A stretch of DNA of 64,000 nt from Chitinophaga skermanii (GTDB taxonomy: Bacteria > Bacteroidota > Bacteroidia > Chitinophagales > Chitinophagaceae): contig NZ_QLLL01000003.1 in assembly GCF_003259335.1 (NCBI RefSeq), forward strand, positions 558,001-622,000, written 5' to 3'. Both the position numbers and the translations under genes were made by a program. The first letter of the stretch is position 1, and each line of letters starts with the position of its first letter. The notes under the pieces were generated by a model. The model was not told where the DNA came from and searched no databases. It saw only the letters and a list, made by a program, of their open reading frames with translations. This document shows, in pieces, positions 36,064 through 44,918 of this stretch.

Positions 36064-39000
36064 ATGAAACAAATCTCCGCGCTCATGATGGCATGTTGCA
36101 TGCTATTGCTGCCTTATTATTTGGCAGCCCAAACCCGCGTCATTTCCGGTACTGTAAAGGATGCCCAAACAAAAGAAGGGCTTCCTGGTGTTACTGTGAA
36201 AGTTAAGGGTACCTTATCGGGAACTACCACATTACAACAAGGTCAATTTAGCTTACAAGTACCCGAGAATGCCGTGTTGGTATTCAGCTTTATTGGGTAC
36301 TTATCGCAGGAAATTCCCACAGCAAATCAAACAACGCTGGTTGTGGAATTGAAAAGCGATACGAAGAACCTGGAACAAGTGGTGGTAACGGCACTGGGTA
36401 TTACCCGGAAACAACGCTCCGTAGGGTATGCTGCGCAACAACTTCAAGGCAGCAATCTTACCATGACCAAGGATAACAATGTACTTGGCACCCTCGCCGG
36501 TAAAGTAGCCGGTGTACAAGTAACCGGTGCATCCGGTGCCAGCATGGGAGGTACACAGAAAATTAAAATACGTGGCGTTAACTCCATCAACGGTACCGAC
36601 CAGGCTTTGATCGTGGTTGATGGCACACCTATTTCCAACTCCAATTTCGCAGGGTATGGCGGGCCCGATTATGGTAACCTCGCCCAAGATATCAACCCCG
36701 ACGACATTGAAACCATTACCGTACTAAAAGGCCCCGCTGCTTCCGCTTTGTATGGCTTACGGGGGCAGTATGGTGTAGTAATGATTACCACCAAGAAAGG
36801 TGGTCGTAAAGGCGGCAAAAAGGTAAATGTTGACTTCAGTTCCGCCGCTTCTATGGAACAAGCTACCCGCTTTATGCCCATGCAAAATATTTACGGCGGT
36901 GGCTCGAGCCAGAACTTCATTCAACTGAACGGGCAGAATTTCATCGATGGTACCGATGAAAGCTGGGGACCAAAAATGGATGGTCAAGATGTACGCATGA
37001 TGTATAGCTATTACCCCAAAGACCCCATGTATGGTAAAACAACGAAGTTCGTTCCTCAACCCAATAACATCAAAGATTACTATGAAACGGGGTATACCTT
37101 CAACAATAATATCTCCGTTTCCGGTGGCGACGATATTTCCAGCTTCCGCGTGTCGTACAACAATACCAGCATTACAGGTATTGAACCTAACACGTATTTA
37201 AAGCGAAACAACCTTACCATGTCGGGTTCGGTGAATGCGAGTAATAAAGTGCAACTCAACGGGTCGATCAACTATGCGAATAACAAAGGGCAGCGGCCGG
37301 CACAAGGCTACCAGCAAGGAAATGCCACGTACATGCGCCAATGGTTCCAGCGCTCGCTTGACATGAATAAATTGCGCCAATATAAGTACGACGATCCATC
37401 GCACCCGTTCTACCAATGGAACATTCCGAATCCCGATGGCAATGGTAACTTAACCAGTGTAACACCGTACGATTGGAACAACCCTTTCTTTAACTTATAT
37501 GAAAACCCCAACCACGATTCGCGTAACCGCTTCTTTGGGAACGTGGGTGTTTCGTATGATATCTTGCCAGGCTTAAAGGCAACAGGAACCGTTCGTGGCG
37601 ATGTATACACACAAAACATTGATACGCGTAGCGCGGCGGGTGGACAAAAGATCCAGGGCTATACACAGGGCAAATATGAAGGCAAGGAATTCAACTACGA
37701 ATTGCTGGTTCAATACAACAAAACCTTCAACGATTTTTCGCTGAATGCTACGGCCGGTGCGAACGTAATGTATCAAAACTATAGTTACATCTATGGTGCT
37801 ACGGCAGGTGGTTTGTTGATCAAAAACTTCTTCAACTTAAGCAACTCGCTCGATCGATCAACACCAGAAAACTACCAACGTAAGAAACAAGTAAATAGCC
37901 AATTTGTAAATGCTAGTCTTGGTTACAAGGATATGCTTTTCTTGGATGCATCGTTACGCAGCGATCAATCTTCCACCTTGCCTAAAAACAACCGTAATAA
38001 CCTTTACCCAAGCGTTTCCGGTAGCTTTGTATTTAGTGAAATAGTAGGCTGGAACCCGTTGAGCTTTGCGAAAGTGCGTGTAGGTTATGCCGAAGCTGGG
38101 AATGATGTAGCGGCTTATCAAACCTACAATACATTCGCTTTGGGCATTCCTTATGGCACCTTGGCTACAGAATACATTCCCAATACGCTGAATAATCCAG
38201 GTTTAAAACCATCGATCGGTAAATCGTTTGAAGCAGGCTTGGAAGCTAGGTTCTTAAACAATAGAGTAGGATTCGACTTCACCTACTATAACCAACGTAA
38301 CTTAAACCAGATTTTAACTTTGAACACGGGTGGTTCTACAGGGTATACCCAAATGGTGACGAATGCCGGTAATATCAAAAACAGTGGTATTGAATTAAGC
38401 GTGAACGGCTCGCCGGTAAAGGGGAAGAAGTTTTCTTGGGATGTGAACTTCAACATCAACAATAACAAAAGTGAAATCGTGAAATTGGCACCTGGTATAC
38501 CGAACCAAGTATTAGATCAGAATACATATTCTGGTCAAACCGTGTATATACAAGCAAAAGAAGGCGCAGCTTTCGGTCGTTTGATTGGTAACGCTTACCT
38601 ACGCGATACAAAAACCGGTAAAATAATGCTCGATGCCAGCAATTTACCTATTATGAACCCTAACCAGGATTTAGGCAGCGTTATTCCCAATTTCACCGGT
38701 GGTTTACAAAACACCTTCCGTTATGGCAACTTTGAATTGGGCGCGATGTTAGACTTCCAATCGGGTGGTAAGTTCTTTAGCTGGACGAGGATGTTGAGTG
38801 TGAAAGCAGGCCTGGCAGAAGAAACAGCCGCTATGAACGATCGGGGTAAAAACGTGCGCGACGATGTAGCTAGTGGTGGCGGTGTAAAAGTGAACGGTAT
38901 TTCCCAAGCAACGGGCGAAGAAGTTACCACTTATGTAACGGCGAAAACCTACTTCCGTACGCGCCTGGGTACACAGATTTACGAAGAATGGTGTTATGAT

Positions 39001-39249
39001 GCATCGTATATCAAAATGCGGGAAATGCGGTTAGCATACAACTTTGCGAAGAAACAATTCAAAGGGTTACCATTCACGAACCTCAACTTAGCCTTCATAG
39101 CACGTAATCCATTTATGATATATCAAAAGGCACCGAAAGGATTAGATCCTTCCGAGCTATCAACAGGTAGTACTTCTATCAGTTGGTTAGAAACAGGACA
39201 GTTGCAAACAACCCGTTCTTTTGGTGTGAACCTTACTATTTCATTATAA
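36064..39249 (+). CDS. SusC/RagA family TonB-linked outer-membrane protein
   Basis: A 1061-residue TonB-dependent transporter with signal peptide (1-22, LAAQ). It has a carboxypeptidase-like regulatory domain (about 24-110, GTVKDAQTKEGLPGVTVKVKG), the SusC signature VVTALGITRKQRSVGYA, plug (about 120-235, IKIRGVNSINGTDQALIVVDG) and a C-terminal barrel ending SFGVNLTISL. It imports a bulky ligand across the outer membrane together with the SusD-like lipoprotein 11 bases downstream. No glycanase, protease or sensor gene is linked, so the ligand is unknown. Confidence 0.96.
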   Translation: MKQISALMMACCMLLLPYYLAAQTRVISGTVKDAQTKEGLPGVTVKVKGTLSGTTTLQQGQFSLQVPENAVLVFSFIGYLSQEIPTANQTTLVVELKSDTKNLEQVVVTALGITRKQRSVGYAAQQLQGSNLTMTKDNNVLGTLAGKVAGVQVTGASGASMGGTQKIKIRGVNSINGTDQALIVVDGTPISNSNFAGYGGPDYGNLAQDINPDDIETITVLKGPAASALYGLRGQYGVVMITTKKGGRKGGKKVNVDFSSAASMEQATRFMPMQNIYGGGSSQNFIQLNGQNFIDGTDESWGPKMDGQDVRMMYSYYPKDPMYGKTTKFVPQPNNIKDYYETGYTFNNNISVSGGDDISSFRVSYNNTSITGIEPNTYLKRNNLTMSGSVNASNKVQLNGSINYANNKGQRPAQGYQQGNATYMRQWFQRSLDMNKLRQYKYDDPSHPFYQWNIPNPDGNGNLTSVTPYDWNNPFFNLYENPNHDSRNRFFGNVGVSYDILPGLKATGTVRGDVYTQNIDTRSAAGGQKIQGYTQGKYEGKEFNYELLVQYNKTFNDFSLNATAGANVMYQNYSYIYGATAGGLLIKNFFNLSNSLDRSTPENYQRKKQVNSQFVNASLGYKDMLFLDASLRSDQSSTLPKNNRNNLYPSVSGSFVFSEIVGWNPLSFAKVRVGYAEAGNDVAAYQTYNTFALGIPYGTLATEYIPNTLNNPGLKPSIGKSFEAGLEARFLNNRVGFDFTYYNQRNLNQILTLNTGGSTGYTQMVTNAGNIKNSGIELSVNGSPVKGKKFSWDVNFNINNNKSEIVKLAPGIPNQVLDQNTYSGQTVYIQAKEGAAFGRLIGNAYLRDTKTGKIMLDASNLPIMNPNQDLGSVIPNFTGGLQNTFRYGNFELGAMLDFQSGGKFFSWTRMLSVKAGLAEETAAMNDRGKNVRDDVASGGGVKVNGISQATGEEVTTYVTAKTYFRTRLGTQIYEEWCYDASYIKMREMRLAYNFAKKQFKGLPFTNLNLAFIARNPFMIYQKAPKGLDPSELSTGSTSISWLETGQLQTTRSFGVNLTISL

Positions 39250-39260
39250 ACGATACGATC

Positions 39261-40697
39261 ATGAAAAAACTCATAAAAAGCTGTTTAGCGCTGGCCATCG
39301 GGGGTTTAACTCTTGGTGCTTGTTCTATTTCCGACGATATGAACGTAAATCCCAACTTACCAAAAGAAGGGTCGAACGCGTTCTTGCTTACTTACGCGAT
39401 ACAACAAACACCGAACATGGTAGAAACCATTTACGGGAATTTGTATATACAACATTGGTCTGAAAAGATTTATACCGATGCGTCGCGTTATACGAATATC
39501 AACTTCTCCAATTACTCGTTCTACGCCGATCCTTTGATGAACTTGCAAAGTATTATTGAGGCGAAGAATTTGTCGGATGAAGATGGTTCTGTTGCCAACC
39601 AAGTGGCTGTGGCACGTATTTTAAGGGCTATATTTTATTGGCACATGACGGATCGTTGGGGTGATATTCCTTACACGAACGCGTTAAAAGGTCAACGTGT
39701 ACCCGACCCGGCTTACGATACACAGCAAGCGATCTACGCCGATTTATTCAAAGAATTGAAAGCGGCACAAGCGCAGATCGATGCAGGTAAAGGTCCTACC
39801 GGCGATATATTATACAATGGCAACATGACCAAATGGAAACACTTGGCCAACACGGTGCGCATGTTGATGGCATTGCGATTATCGAAAATAGATGCGCAAA
39901 CCGGCGCTACGGAATTCAATGCAGCCATTGCTGATGGCGCCTTTGCAAACAATGCCGAAAATGCCGTGTATAAACACTTACCAGATGCCAATAACCAGAA
40001 CAACTGGTACTATGTATTTATTGTACAAAAACGCCGTTGGTATGCAATTTCCGAAGCCTTGGCTAATTATATGAATAGCACGAATGATCCGCGTATTAAA
40101 GTGTTTGCCGATCCGCGTGCAGCAGATGGTAAATATGCAGGCATGCCATATGGTGTAGATGGCGCTGTTGCGGGCAACATCCCGGAAAGCCAAGTATCGA
40201 TGTTAGGCGCGAGTTTGCGTGCGCAAGATGCACCTACCAACTTGGTTACCTTCCCACAAGTATTGTTTGCCATGGCTGAAGCAGCTAAGCTGGGTTGGAT
40301 TAACGGTGGCGATGCTTCGGCAGCGAATTACTACAAGCAAGCGATTGAACAATCGGTTCGCCAATGGCGCAACAACGATACTACCGGTTTAGGAGCTTTG
40401 ATGACAGCCCCCGGTGTGCCCTATGATCCAGCCAATGCGGTAAAGCAAATTGCTTATCAACGTTGGGTGCATTTGTATATGAATGGTTATGAAGCATGGG
40501 CAGAATGGCGTAGAACAGGCTTCCCTGTATTAACACCGGCACCGGATAATAACAACTTACCCATTCCCCGCAGGCAAGGTTACCCTGTATTAGAACCGGC
40601 GTTGAATGAGAAGAATTATAAAGACGCCGTACAGCGCCAAACTGGGTTTAATGGGAAAGATGATTTGAATGGTAGAGTTTGGTGGGATAAACAATAA
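39261..40697 (+). CDS. SusD/RagB-type outer-membrane lipoprotein
   Basis: 478 residues. The ATG at 39261 gives a signal peptide with lipobox LTLGAC and lipid-accepting Cys21; a longer frame upstream overlaps the SusC gene and is not used. Features include QQTPNMVETIYGNLYIQHWSEKIY, helical TPR-like segments such as LRAIFYWHMTDRWGDIPY, and a late YQRWVHLYMNGYEAWAEWRRTGFP, matching the SusD-like group. It caps the SusC barrel and binds the ligand at the cell surface. A terminator follows. Confidence 0.95.
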   Translation: MKKLIKSCLALAIGGLTLGACSISDDMNVNPNLPKEGSNAFLLTYAIQQTPNMVETIYGNLYIQHWSEKIYTDASRYTNINFSNYSFYADPLMNLQSIIEAKNLSDEDGSVANQVAVARILRAIFYWHMTDRWGDIPYTNALKGQRVPDPAYDTQQAIYADLFKELKAAQAQIDAGKGPTGDILYNGNMTKWKHLANTVRMLMALRLSKIDAQTGATEFNAAIADGAFANNAENAVYKHLPDANNQNNWYYVFIVQKRRWYAISEALANYMNSTNDPRIKVFADPRAADGKYAGMPYGVDGAVAGNIPESQVSMLGASLRAQDAPTNLVTFPQVLFAMAEAAKLGWINGGDASAANYYKQAIEQSVRQWRNNDTTGLGALMTAPGVPYDPANAVKQIAYQRWVHLYMNGYEAWAEWRRTGFPVLTPAPDNNNLPIPRRQGYPVLEPALNEKNYKDAVQRQTGFNGKDDLNGRVWWDKQ

Positions 40698-40760
40698 AGT
40701 AAGGTGTGTTTGCTACTGCTAGTTTAATAAACTAATTCGCAAGCGCGGCCATCAAGTATA

Positions 40761-40792
40761 AGCCTGGGGAGAATTCTTCCCGGGCTTTTTTT
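40761..40792 (+). terminator. Intrinsic terminator of the susCD-type operon
   Basis: AGCC-t-GGG and CCC-g-GGCT arms (40761-40785), with inner AGAATTCT, are followed by seven T (40786-40792). It is 64 bases past the SusD-type stop. Confidence 0.85.
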
Positions 40793-40821
40793 GTTGAATG
40801 AGTTGTGGAAGTAGAGAGATA

Positions 40822-41079
40822 TTAAGACATCGAGATCAGTTTGTATGCGAGTACCATTGGTAATACCCCTACCATGAGATAGATGCCGGAACGAGAAAAG
40901 GCAGTGCAAACGGGTTGGCGGAACAATTTTAATAGGCCGCTGAGTACTACATTGGCGGCGATTAATAAACCGTAATAACAGAGTACGATCAATATTTCTT
41001 TTTCACTTTGACGGTGGGCAGCTTGGAAAAGGATATAGGCTACCAACAGGATATTCAAGATGTAAACAAACCATCGCAT
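40822..41079 (-). CDS. Small unknown membrane protein
   Basis: 85 residues, not recognised. Three hydrophobic segments at about 4-19, 28-48 and 63-80 separated by short basic loops (AAHRQSEKE, KLFRQPVCTAFSRSG) make a small inner-membrane protein plausible. It is 71 bases downstream of the FecR-like gene on the same strand, with no evident terminator between, so it could be cotranscribed. It is convergent with the SusD-type gene. Confidence 0.6.
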   Translation of the reverse strand: MRWFVYILNILLVAYILFQAAHRQSEKEILIVLCYYGLLIAANVVLSGLLKLFRQPVCTAFSRSGIYLMVGVLPMVLAYKLISMS

Positions 41080-41150
41080 GTTGAATCAATTAATCATCTG
41101 CCACAAACATACGGCAGGCTGGGCACATAAAAAATGATGTATATCACGAT

Positions 41151-42050
41151 TTATTTACGGGCGATATGGATAATGCCATCTTCTTTGTAAGTTTTGATGG
41201 GCGTTGTTTTCGTAAGATCGAGTAGGAAAGAATCCAATGGCTCGGTAATATCTAAGGTGGCGCTAAAGGTTTCTTTTTCGAGTCGTAAATCATCGAAGAT
41301 CATAGCGGTGTTGTACCAGCGTTTTACGGGGGCTACCAGTTGTTTAAGCGGTGCATGTTCAAAGTACATTTGTCCTTGCATCCAAGTGGTAACGTACAAA
41401 TTATGCAACCTATATAGCTCTAAATCTTTATCGTGTTCGGAGCGAATGGTGGTGCCGGCAGTAGGATTGGCCACTTGTTGCCCATTAGAAATTCGCATAT
41501 TACCGGCGAGCATAGCTACTTCGGTAATACCTGTGGTGTAAGTATTGATATTACACATGCCCGAATCCATTTTAATATTTACATACCCTGCATGCATAAT
41601 AAACGGTTGTTCGCGCAGGCTGGGTTGTACAAAAGCTTCTCCTTCGATAAATACTTCGCGGAATTGTTGCGGGGTACCGTATGGAAAGCGGATCGTGGTT
41701 TCGGCATTGAGCCAAATGAGAGTGCTATCAGCTAATACTATTTTGAATTGTTTTCCTGCCGGTACGCGTAAAGTGCCCCACAAAGGGATGGCCGAGGAGT
41801 GGGGTAGCACTGCCATTTCTTTACTCGATATATGGAAGAATTGTTGTGTATGGTTCTTTTGAGGACGGTGTATTGGGTAAGACACATTTTCATGGGATGT
41901 GAAAGATATGATTTCTTGCCCATGTTCGTCGACAAACTTTGTAACAGGACTCGTAGAAGATTTGTATTTCAACACCAACGCCACTGCCAAAGCCAGTAAA
42001 CTGCAGATGATAATAACTGTACTCGGCCTAATAGATCGGCGTTTGCGCAT
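41151..42050 (-). CDS. FecR-like protein without anti-sigma N-terminus
   Basis: 299 residues. One membrane helix (about 11-28) is followed by a periplasmic FecR domain (about 85-185, with GTLRVPAGKQFKIVLADSTLIWLNAETTIRFPY and VFIEGEAFV) and a DUF4974-like C-terminus (about 215-299, FEHAPLKQLVAPVKRWYN). FecR proteins normally have roughly 70-90 cytoplasmic residues that bind an ECF sigma factor. Here only about ten precede the helix, and no sigma gene is adjacent. The yeiH-type terminator directly upstream leaves no room for a lost N-terminus, so it looks like an intact, shortened gene rather than a pseudogene. Confidence 0.82.
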   Translation of the reverse strand: MRKRRSIRPSTVIIICSLLALAVALVLKYKSSTSPVTKFVDEHGQEIISFTSHENVSYPIHRPQKNHTQQFFHISSKEMAVLPHSSAIPLWGTLRVPAGKQFKIVLADSTLIWLNAETTIRFPYGTPQQFREVFIEGEAFVQPSLREQPFIMHAGYVNIKMDSGMCNINTYTTGITEVAMLAGNMRISNGQQVANPTAGTTIRSEHDKDLELYRLHNLYVTTWMQGQMYFEHAPLKQLVAPVKRWYNTAMIFDDLRLEKETFSATLDITEPLDSFLLDLTKTTPIKTYKEDGIIHIARK

Positions 42051-42084
42051 GGATATGATGATTGTTTTATGGTCGCAAAATGAT

Positions 42085-42130
42085 AAAAACGTTCCCGGTT
42101 ACAAAAGGTTGTTTCCTTCTACCGGGAACG
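42085..42130 (-). terminator. Intrinsic terminator after the YeiH-type gene
   Basis: CGTTCCCGGT (42090-42099) pairs with ACCGGGAACG (42121-42130), with an inner AAGG/CCTT pairing; the minus strand then reads TTTTTA. It ends 34 bases before the FecR-like start. Confidence 0.85.
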
Positions 42131-42146
42131 CAAAATTATTTTGATA

Positions 42147-43397
42147 CTAGCGAAAAACCAAGTAAGCTACTACTAAAGTGAAAATGATGTTGAACAACTG
42201 CGCGATGATAAAGGCCATGGCAGGGCGTCCGTTCTCCATTTTGAAAATATCTGTAAACTTCGTTTCCAAGCCAATACAAGCAAATGCAAGGGCAAAAAAG
42301 CAAGTTTGTAAATCTTTTATCGGTGCCTTAGCAGCTTTCACCACGTCTGCAGGCATTAAGAAAGAAAACAACAAAGAAGCTACTATAAAGCCAAGTACGA
42401 ACTTCGGGAAACGTTCCCAGATTGTTTTTAATCCAGGGCGTTGTTGTTGCGCCGCGTCTTTGCTTTTATGATTGTACGCCCAATAAACTGAAATAAAGAA
42501 GGCTGCTAAGCCTAGTAACACATTCTGTGAAAACTTCACGAGCGTAGCATATTTCAATGCTTCTTCTCCTAACATTGTTCCAGCGGCTACTACGGCACCA
42601 GAAGTATCGATGGTACCACCTAACCATGCACCGGCAATAGCGGGCGATAGGCCCATTAAGTTGGCGAGGTAAGGCATGAATAACATCATGGGAATTGCCA
42701 CGATTAATACGAGCGAGATTACGTGTGAGAGCTTTTTATTATCGCCTTCAATGGCACCAGAGGTGGCAATGGCAGCTGATACACCACAAATACTCACAGC
42801 GCTGGAAATCATCATCTTAAATTCATCGTCGAGCTTAAACTTCTTACACACCCAAAACGCGAAGTACCAAACGCTGAATACAACAATCACACTTTGCAAT
42901 ATACCCAGTACGCCCGCCTTCAAAATATCGTTGAAGATGATACCTGCGCCCAGTAATACCAAGCCCGATTTGATGAAAAACTCGGTTTGAATGGCCGGTT
43001 TAATCCAAGCCGGCACGCCTGTTACATTGCTAATAAATAAGCCTACGAGCAAGCTGAACAATACAATTTCAACCCCGAAGTCTTTCACTACTTTATTGCC
43101 TGTAATTACTTGCGCTAATACGGAAATAAGCATAATGGCCGCAAAACCTGGTACAAGGTTCGCACCTATGGGTTGCTTCGCCAGTAGTTTGTATAGTAAT
43201 AAGGCCCCTAATCCCCACAGGAATAAGATACCAATGTTGAGGTAGTTTTTACCGTTACTCATGGCCGTTGTAAAGGTTTCGCCGCTATTCCATTCGAATT
43301 TCGGCATGGCCGGGGTCACGAATAAACATATCAAGGCAATACTGGCAAAGGCCGTTATTACCGAAATCCAATCTTCATGCAAGGGTTTCTTGAGCAT
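42147..43397 (-). CDS. YeiH-family putative sulfate exporter
   Basis: A 416-residue protein with about ten to eleven transmembrane helices. Motifs: LFVTPAMPKFEWNSGETFTT, IKSGLVLLGAGIIFNDILKAG, ISSAVSICGVSAAIATSGAI and GAWLGGTIDTSGAVVAAG. These match the UPF0324/YeiH group, whose members are annotated as putative sulfate exporters; transport has been shown for few. It is preceded after 47 bases by the spore-maturation-type gene on the same strand, and its own terminator follows. Confidence 0.9.
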   Translation of the reverse strand: MLKKPLHEDWISVITAFASIALICLFVTPAMPKFEWNSGETFTTAMSNGKNYLNIGILFLWGLGALLLYKLLAKQPIGANLVPGFAAIMLISVLAQVITGNKVVKDFGVEIVLFSLLVGLFISNVTGVPAWIKPAIQTEFFIKSGLVLLGAGIIFNDILKAGVLGILQSVIVVFSVWYFAFWVCKKFKLDDEFKMMISSAVSICGVSAAIATSGAIEGDNKKLSHVISLVLIVAIPMMLFMPYLANLMGLSPAIAGAWLGGTIDTSGAVVAAGTMLGEEALKYATLVKFSQNVLLGLAAFFISVYWAYNHKSKDAAQQQRPGLKTIWERFPKFVLGFIVASLLFSFLMPADVVKAAKAPIKDLQTCFFALAFACIGLETKFTDIFKMENGRPAMAFIIAQLFNIIFTLVVAYLVFR

Positions 43398-43444
43398 AGG
43401 TTGTCTTGTTAAGCGTAATAATTGTTAGTGTGTTAAGCGCGCTT

Positions 43445-44683
43445 TTAATGATAAAAAATATACGCGATGATTATGGCTGCTATAATACCGATTAAGTCGG
43501 CAATTAAACCGCAAACGAGGGCATGACGGGTGTTTTTAATACCCACCGAGCCAAAATATACAGCTAATACGTAGAAAGTTGTTTCTGTAGAACCATTCAT
43601 GATACTGGCTAAACGACCCACGAAGGAATCGGGACCATAACGAGGATCAGCAAAAATATCCACCATAAAGCCACGGGCACCGCCTCCGCTGAGTGATTTC
43701 ATAAATCCAACAGGCAAAGCCGGTACGAAGTCGGTATTCACCCCTAACATCGCAAAGAAGCTACCGATCCCGTTGATAATAAAATCCAAGCACCCCGTTA
43801 CCCTAAAGGCCGAAATCGCTACCAAGATGGCTACTAAGTAAGGGATAATCATCACCGAGGTGGTAAAACCTTCCTTGGCACCGTCGATAAATACTTCGTA
43901 TACGTTGATTTTACTTAACATACCCGCTACTAAAAAGGCAATAATAATCCCGATAATCATTGTACCCCCAATGGCACCTGTAACGGCAGCCATTCTATCC
44001 GGTGGCAAATCTTTAATGGCGAATAACATCAGCGCCATAAAACCGGCGATAATGCCTACAAATGCCAAAATAGAAGGCTTAAACAGGTTAATACGCTGGA
44101 AAAAGGCCACGGCAATTAAGCCCGACATGAAGGAGATGAATGTACCGATGAGTGTGGGTATGAAAATTTCCGCGGGATTGGCCGAGCCTTGGGCCAAGCG
44201 CATGGCAATCACGGAAGTAGGTATAATTGATAAACCGGCCGTATTCAGTACCAAGAACATAATTTGTGCGTTCGTGGCTGTTTCCGGCGTGGGGTTCAAG
44301 TCTTGTAATTGTTTCATGGCTTTCAGGCCAATGGGGGTAGCGGCATTGTCGAGGCCAAGGGCATTGGCGGAGAAATTCATAAAAACAGATCCCAAGGCAG
44401 GGTCGTTCTTGGGCACGCCGGGGAATAATTTGGTAAAGAAAGGGTTCAGCAGGCGCGCCATCCTATTGATCATCCCTGCTTTTTCACCTACCCGCATAAT
44501 GCCAAGCCAGAAGGTCATAATACCCACTAAGCCAATGGATATTTCGGCGCCGGTTTTCGCACTATCGAACATCCCGTTCATCACTTTTGAAAACACGTCG
44601 ATGTCGTTCAAGAAGATCATCTTGTAAAGGCCGACTAAGAACGCGATGATAAAAAATGCCAACCAAACAAAGTTTAAGGCCAT
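43445..44683 (-). CDS. Spore-maturation-type (SpmAB) nucleoside-recognition protein
   Basis: 412 residues from the ATG at 44683. The alternative start 19 codons upstream adds a polar, non-membrane leader, while MALNFVWLAFFIIAFLVGLYKMIF fits the family start. The two Gate/nucleoside-recognition domains (SpmA-like, about 40-190; SpmB-like, about 245-405) are fused, as is usual outside the Firmicutes. Typical sequences are FMNFSANALGLDNAATPIGLKAM and SGGGARGFMVDIF. The species is not expected to sporulate, so the role is unknown; a transport or membrane function is likely. It is possibly cotranscribed with the YeiH-type gene. Confidence 0.88.
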   Translation of the reverse strand: MALNFVWLAFFIIAFLVGLYKMIFLNDIDVFSKVMNGMFDSAKTGAEISIGLVGIMTFWLGIMRVGEKAGMINRMARLLNPFFTKLFPGVPKNDPALGSVFMNFSANALGLDNAATPIGLKAMKQLQDLNPTPETATNAQIMFLVLNTAGLSIIPTSVIAMRLAQGSANPAEIFIPTLIGTFISFMSGLIAVAFFQRINLFKPSILAFVGIIAGFMALMLFAIKDLPPDRMAAVTGAIGGTMIIGIIIAFLVAGMLSKINVYEVFIDGAKEGFTTSVMIIPYLVAILVAISAFRVTGCLDFIINGIGSFFAMLGVNTDFVPALPVGFMKSLSGGGARGFMVDIFADPRYGPDSFVGRLASIMNGSTETTFYVLAVYFGSVGIKNTRHALVCGLIADLIGIIAAIIIAYIFYH

Positions 44684-44893
44684 AAGCGAGTATCGATTTT
44701 TTGGTGATCCGGCTGGTTTGCTATACCGCCGGGGCGACAAATTAATAAAATTTCACAGTAAACAAGGGTAAATGTAAGCATGAACGGTTTAAGAAGGGGA
44801 TAAAACACGTTTAAAAAGCAATGAATTACCCATTGTGCATTTTTATGATTGTAAATTAATGTTATACGAGGCGGATAATTAGGATTTTAGGGC

Positions 44894-44901
44894 TACCTTT
44901 G
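44894..44901 (+). promoter_or_regulatory. Promoter -7 element for ychF
   Basis: TACCTTTG matches TAnnTTTG exactly, 17 bases before the ychF ATG. Confidence 0.7.
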
Positions 44902-44918
44902 CACAAATTTTTGAAAAA

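Noticed and set aside
41151-42050. FecR-like gene as a truncated pseudogene
   Set aside because: A terminator of the upstream gene lies only 34 bases before the ATG and no remnant of the missing N-terminal part is present, so the gene is more likely intact in a short form.
43860-44627. 255-residue open frame antisense to the spore-maturation-type gene
   Set aside because: The sense protein has clear family motifs. The antisense frame is a composition artefact of a hydrophobic gene and has no recognisable domain.
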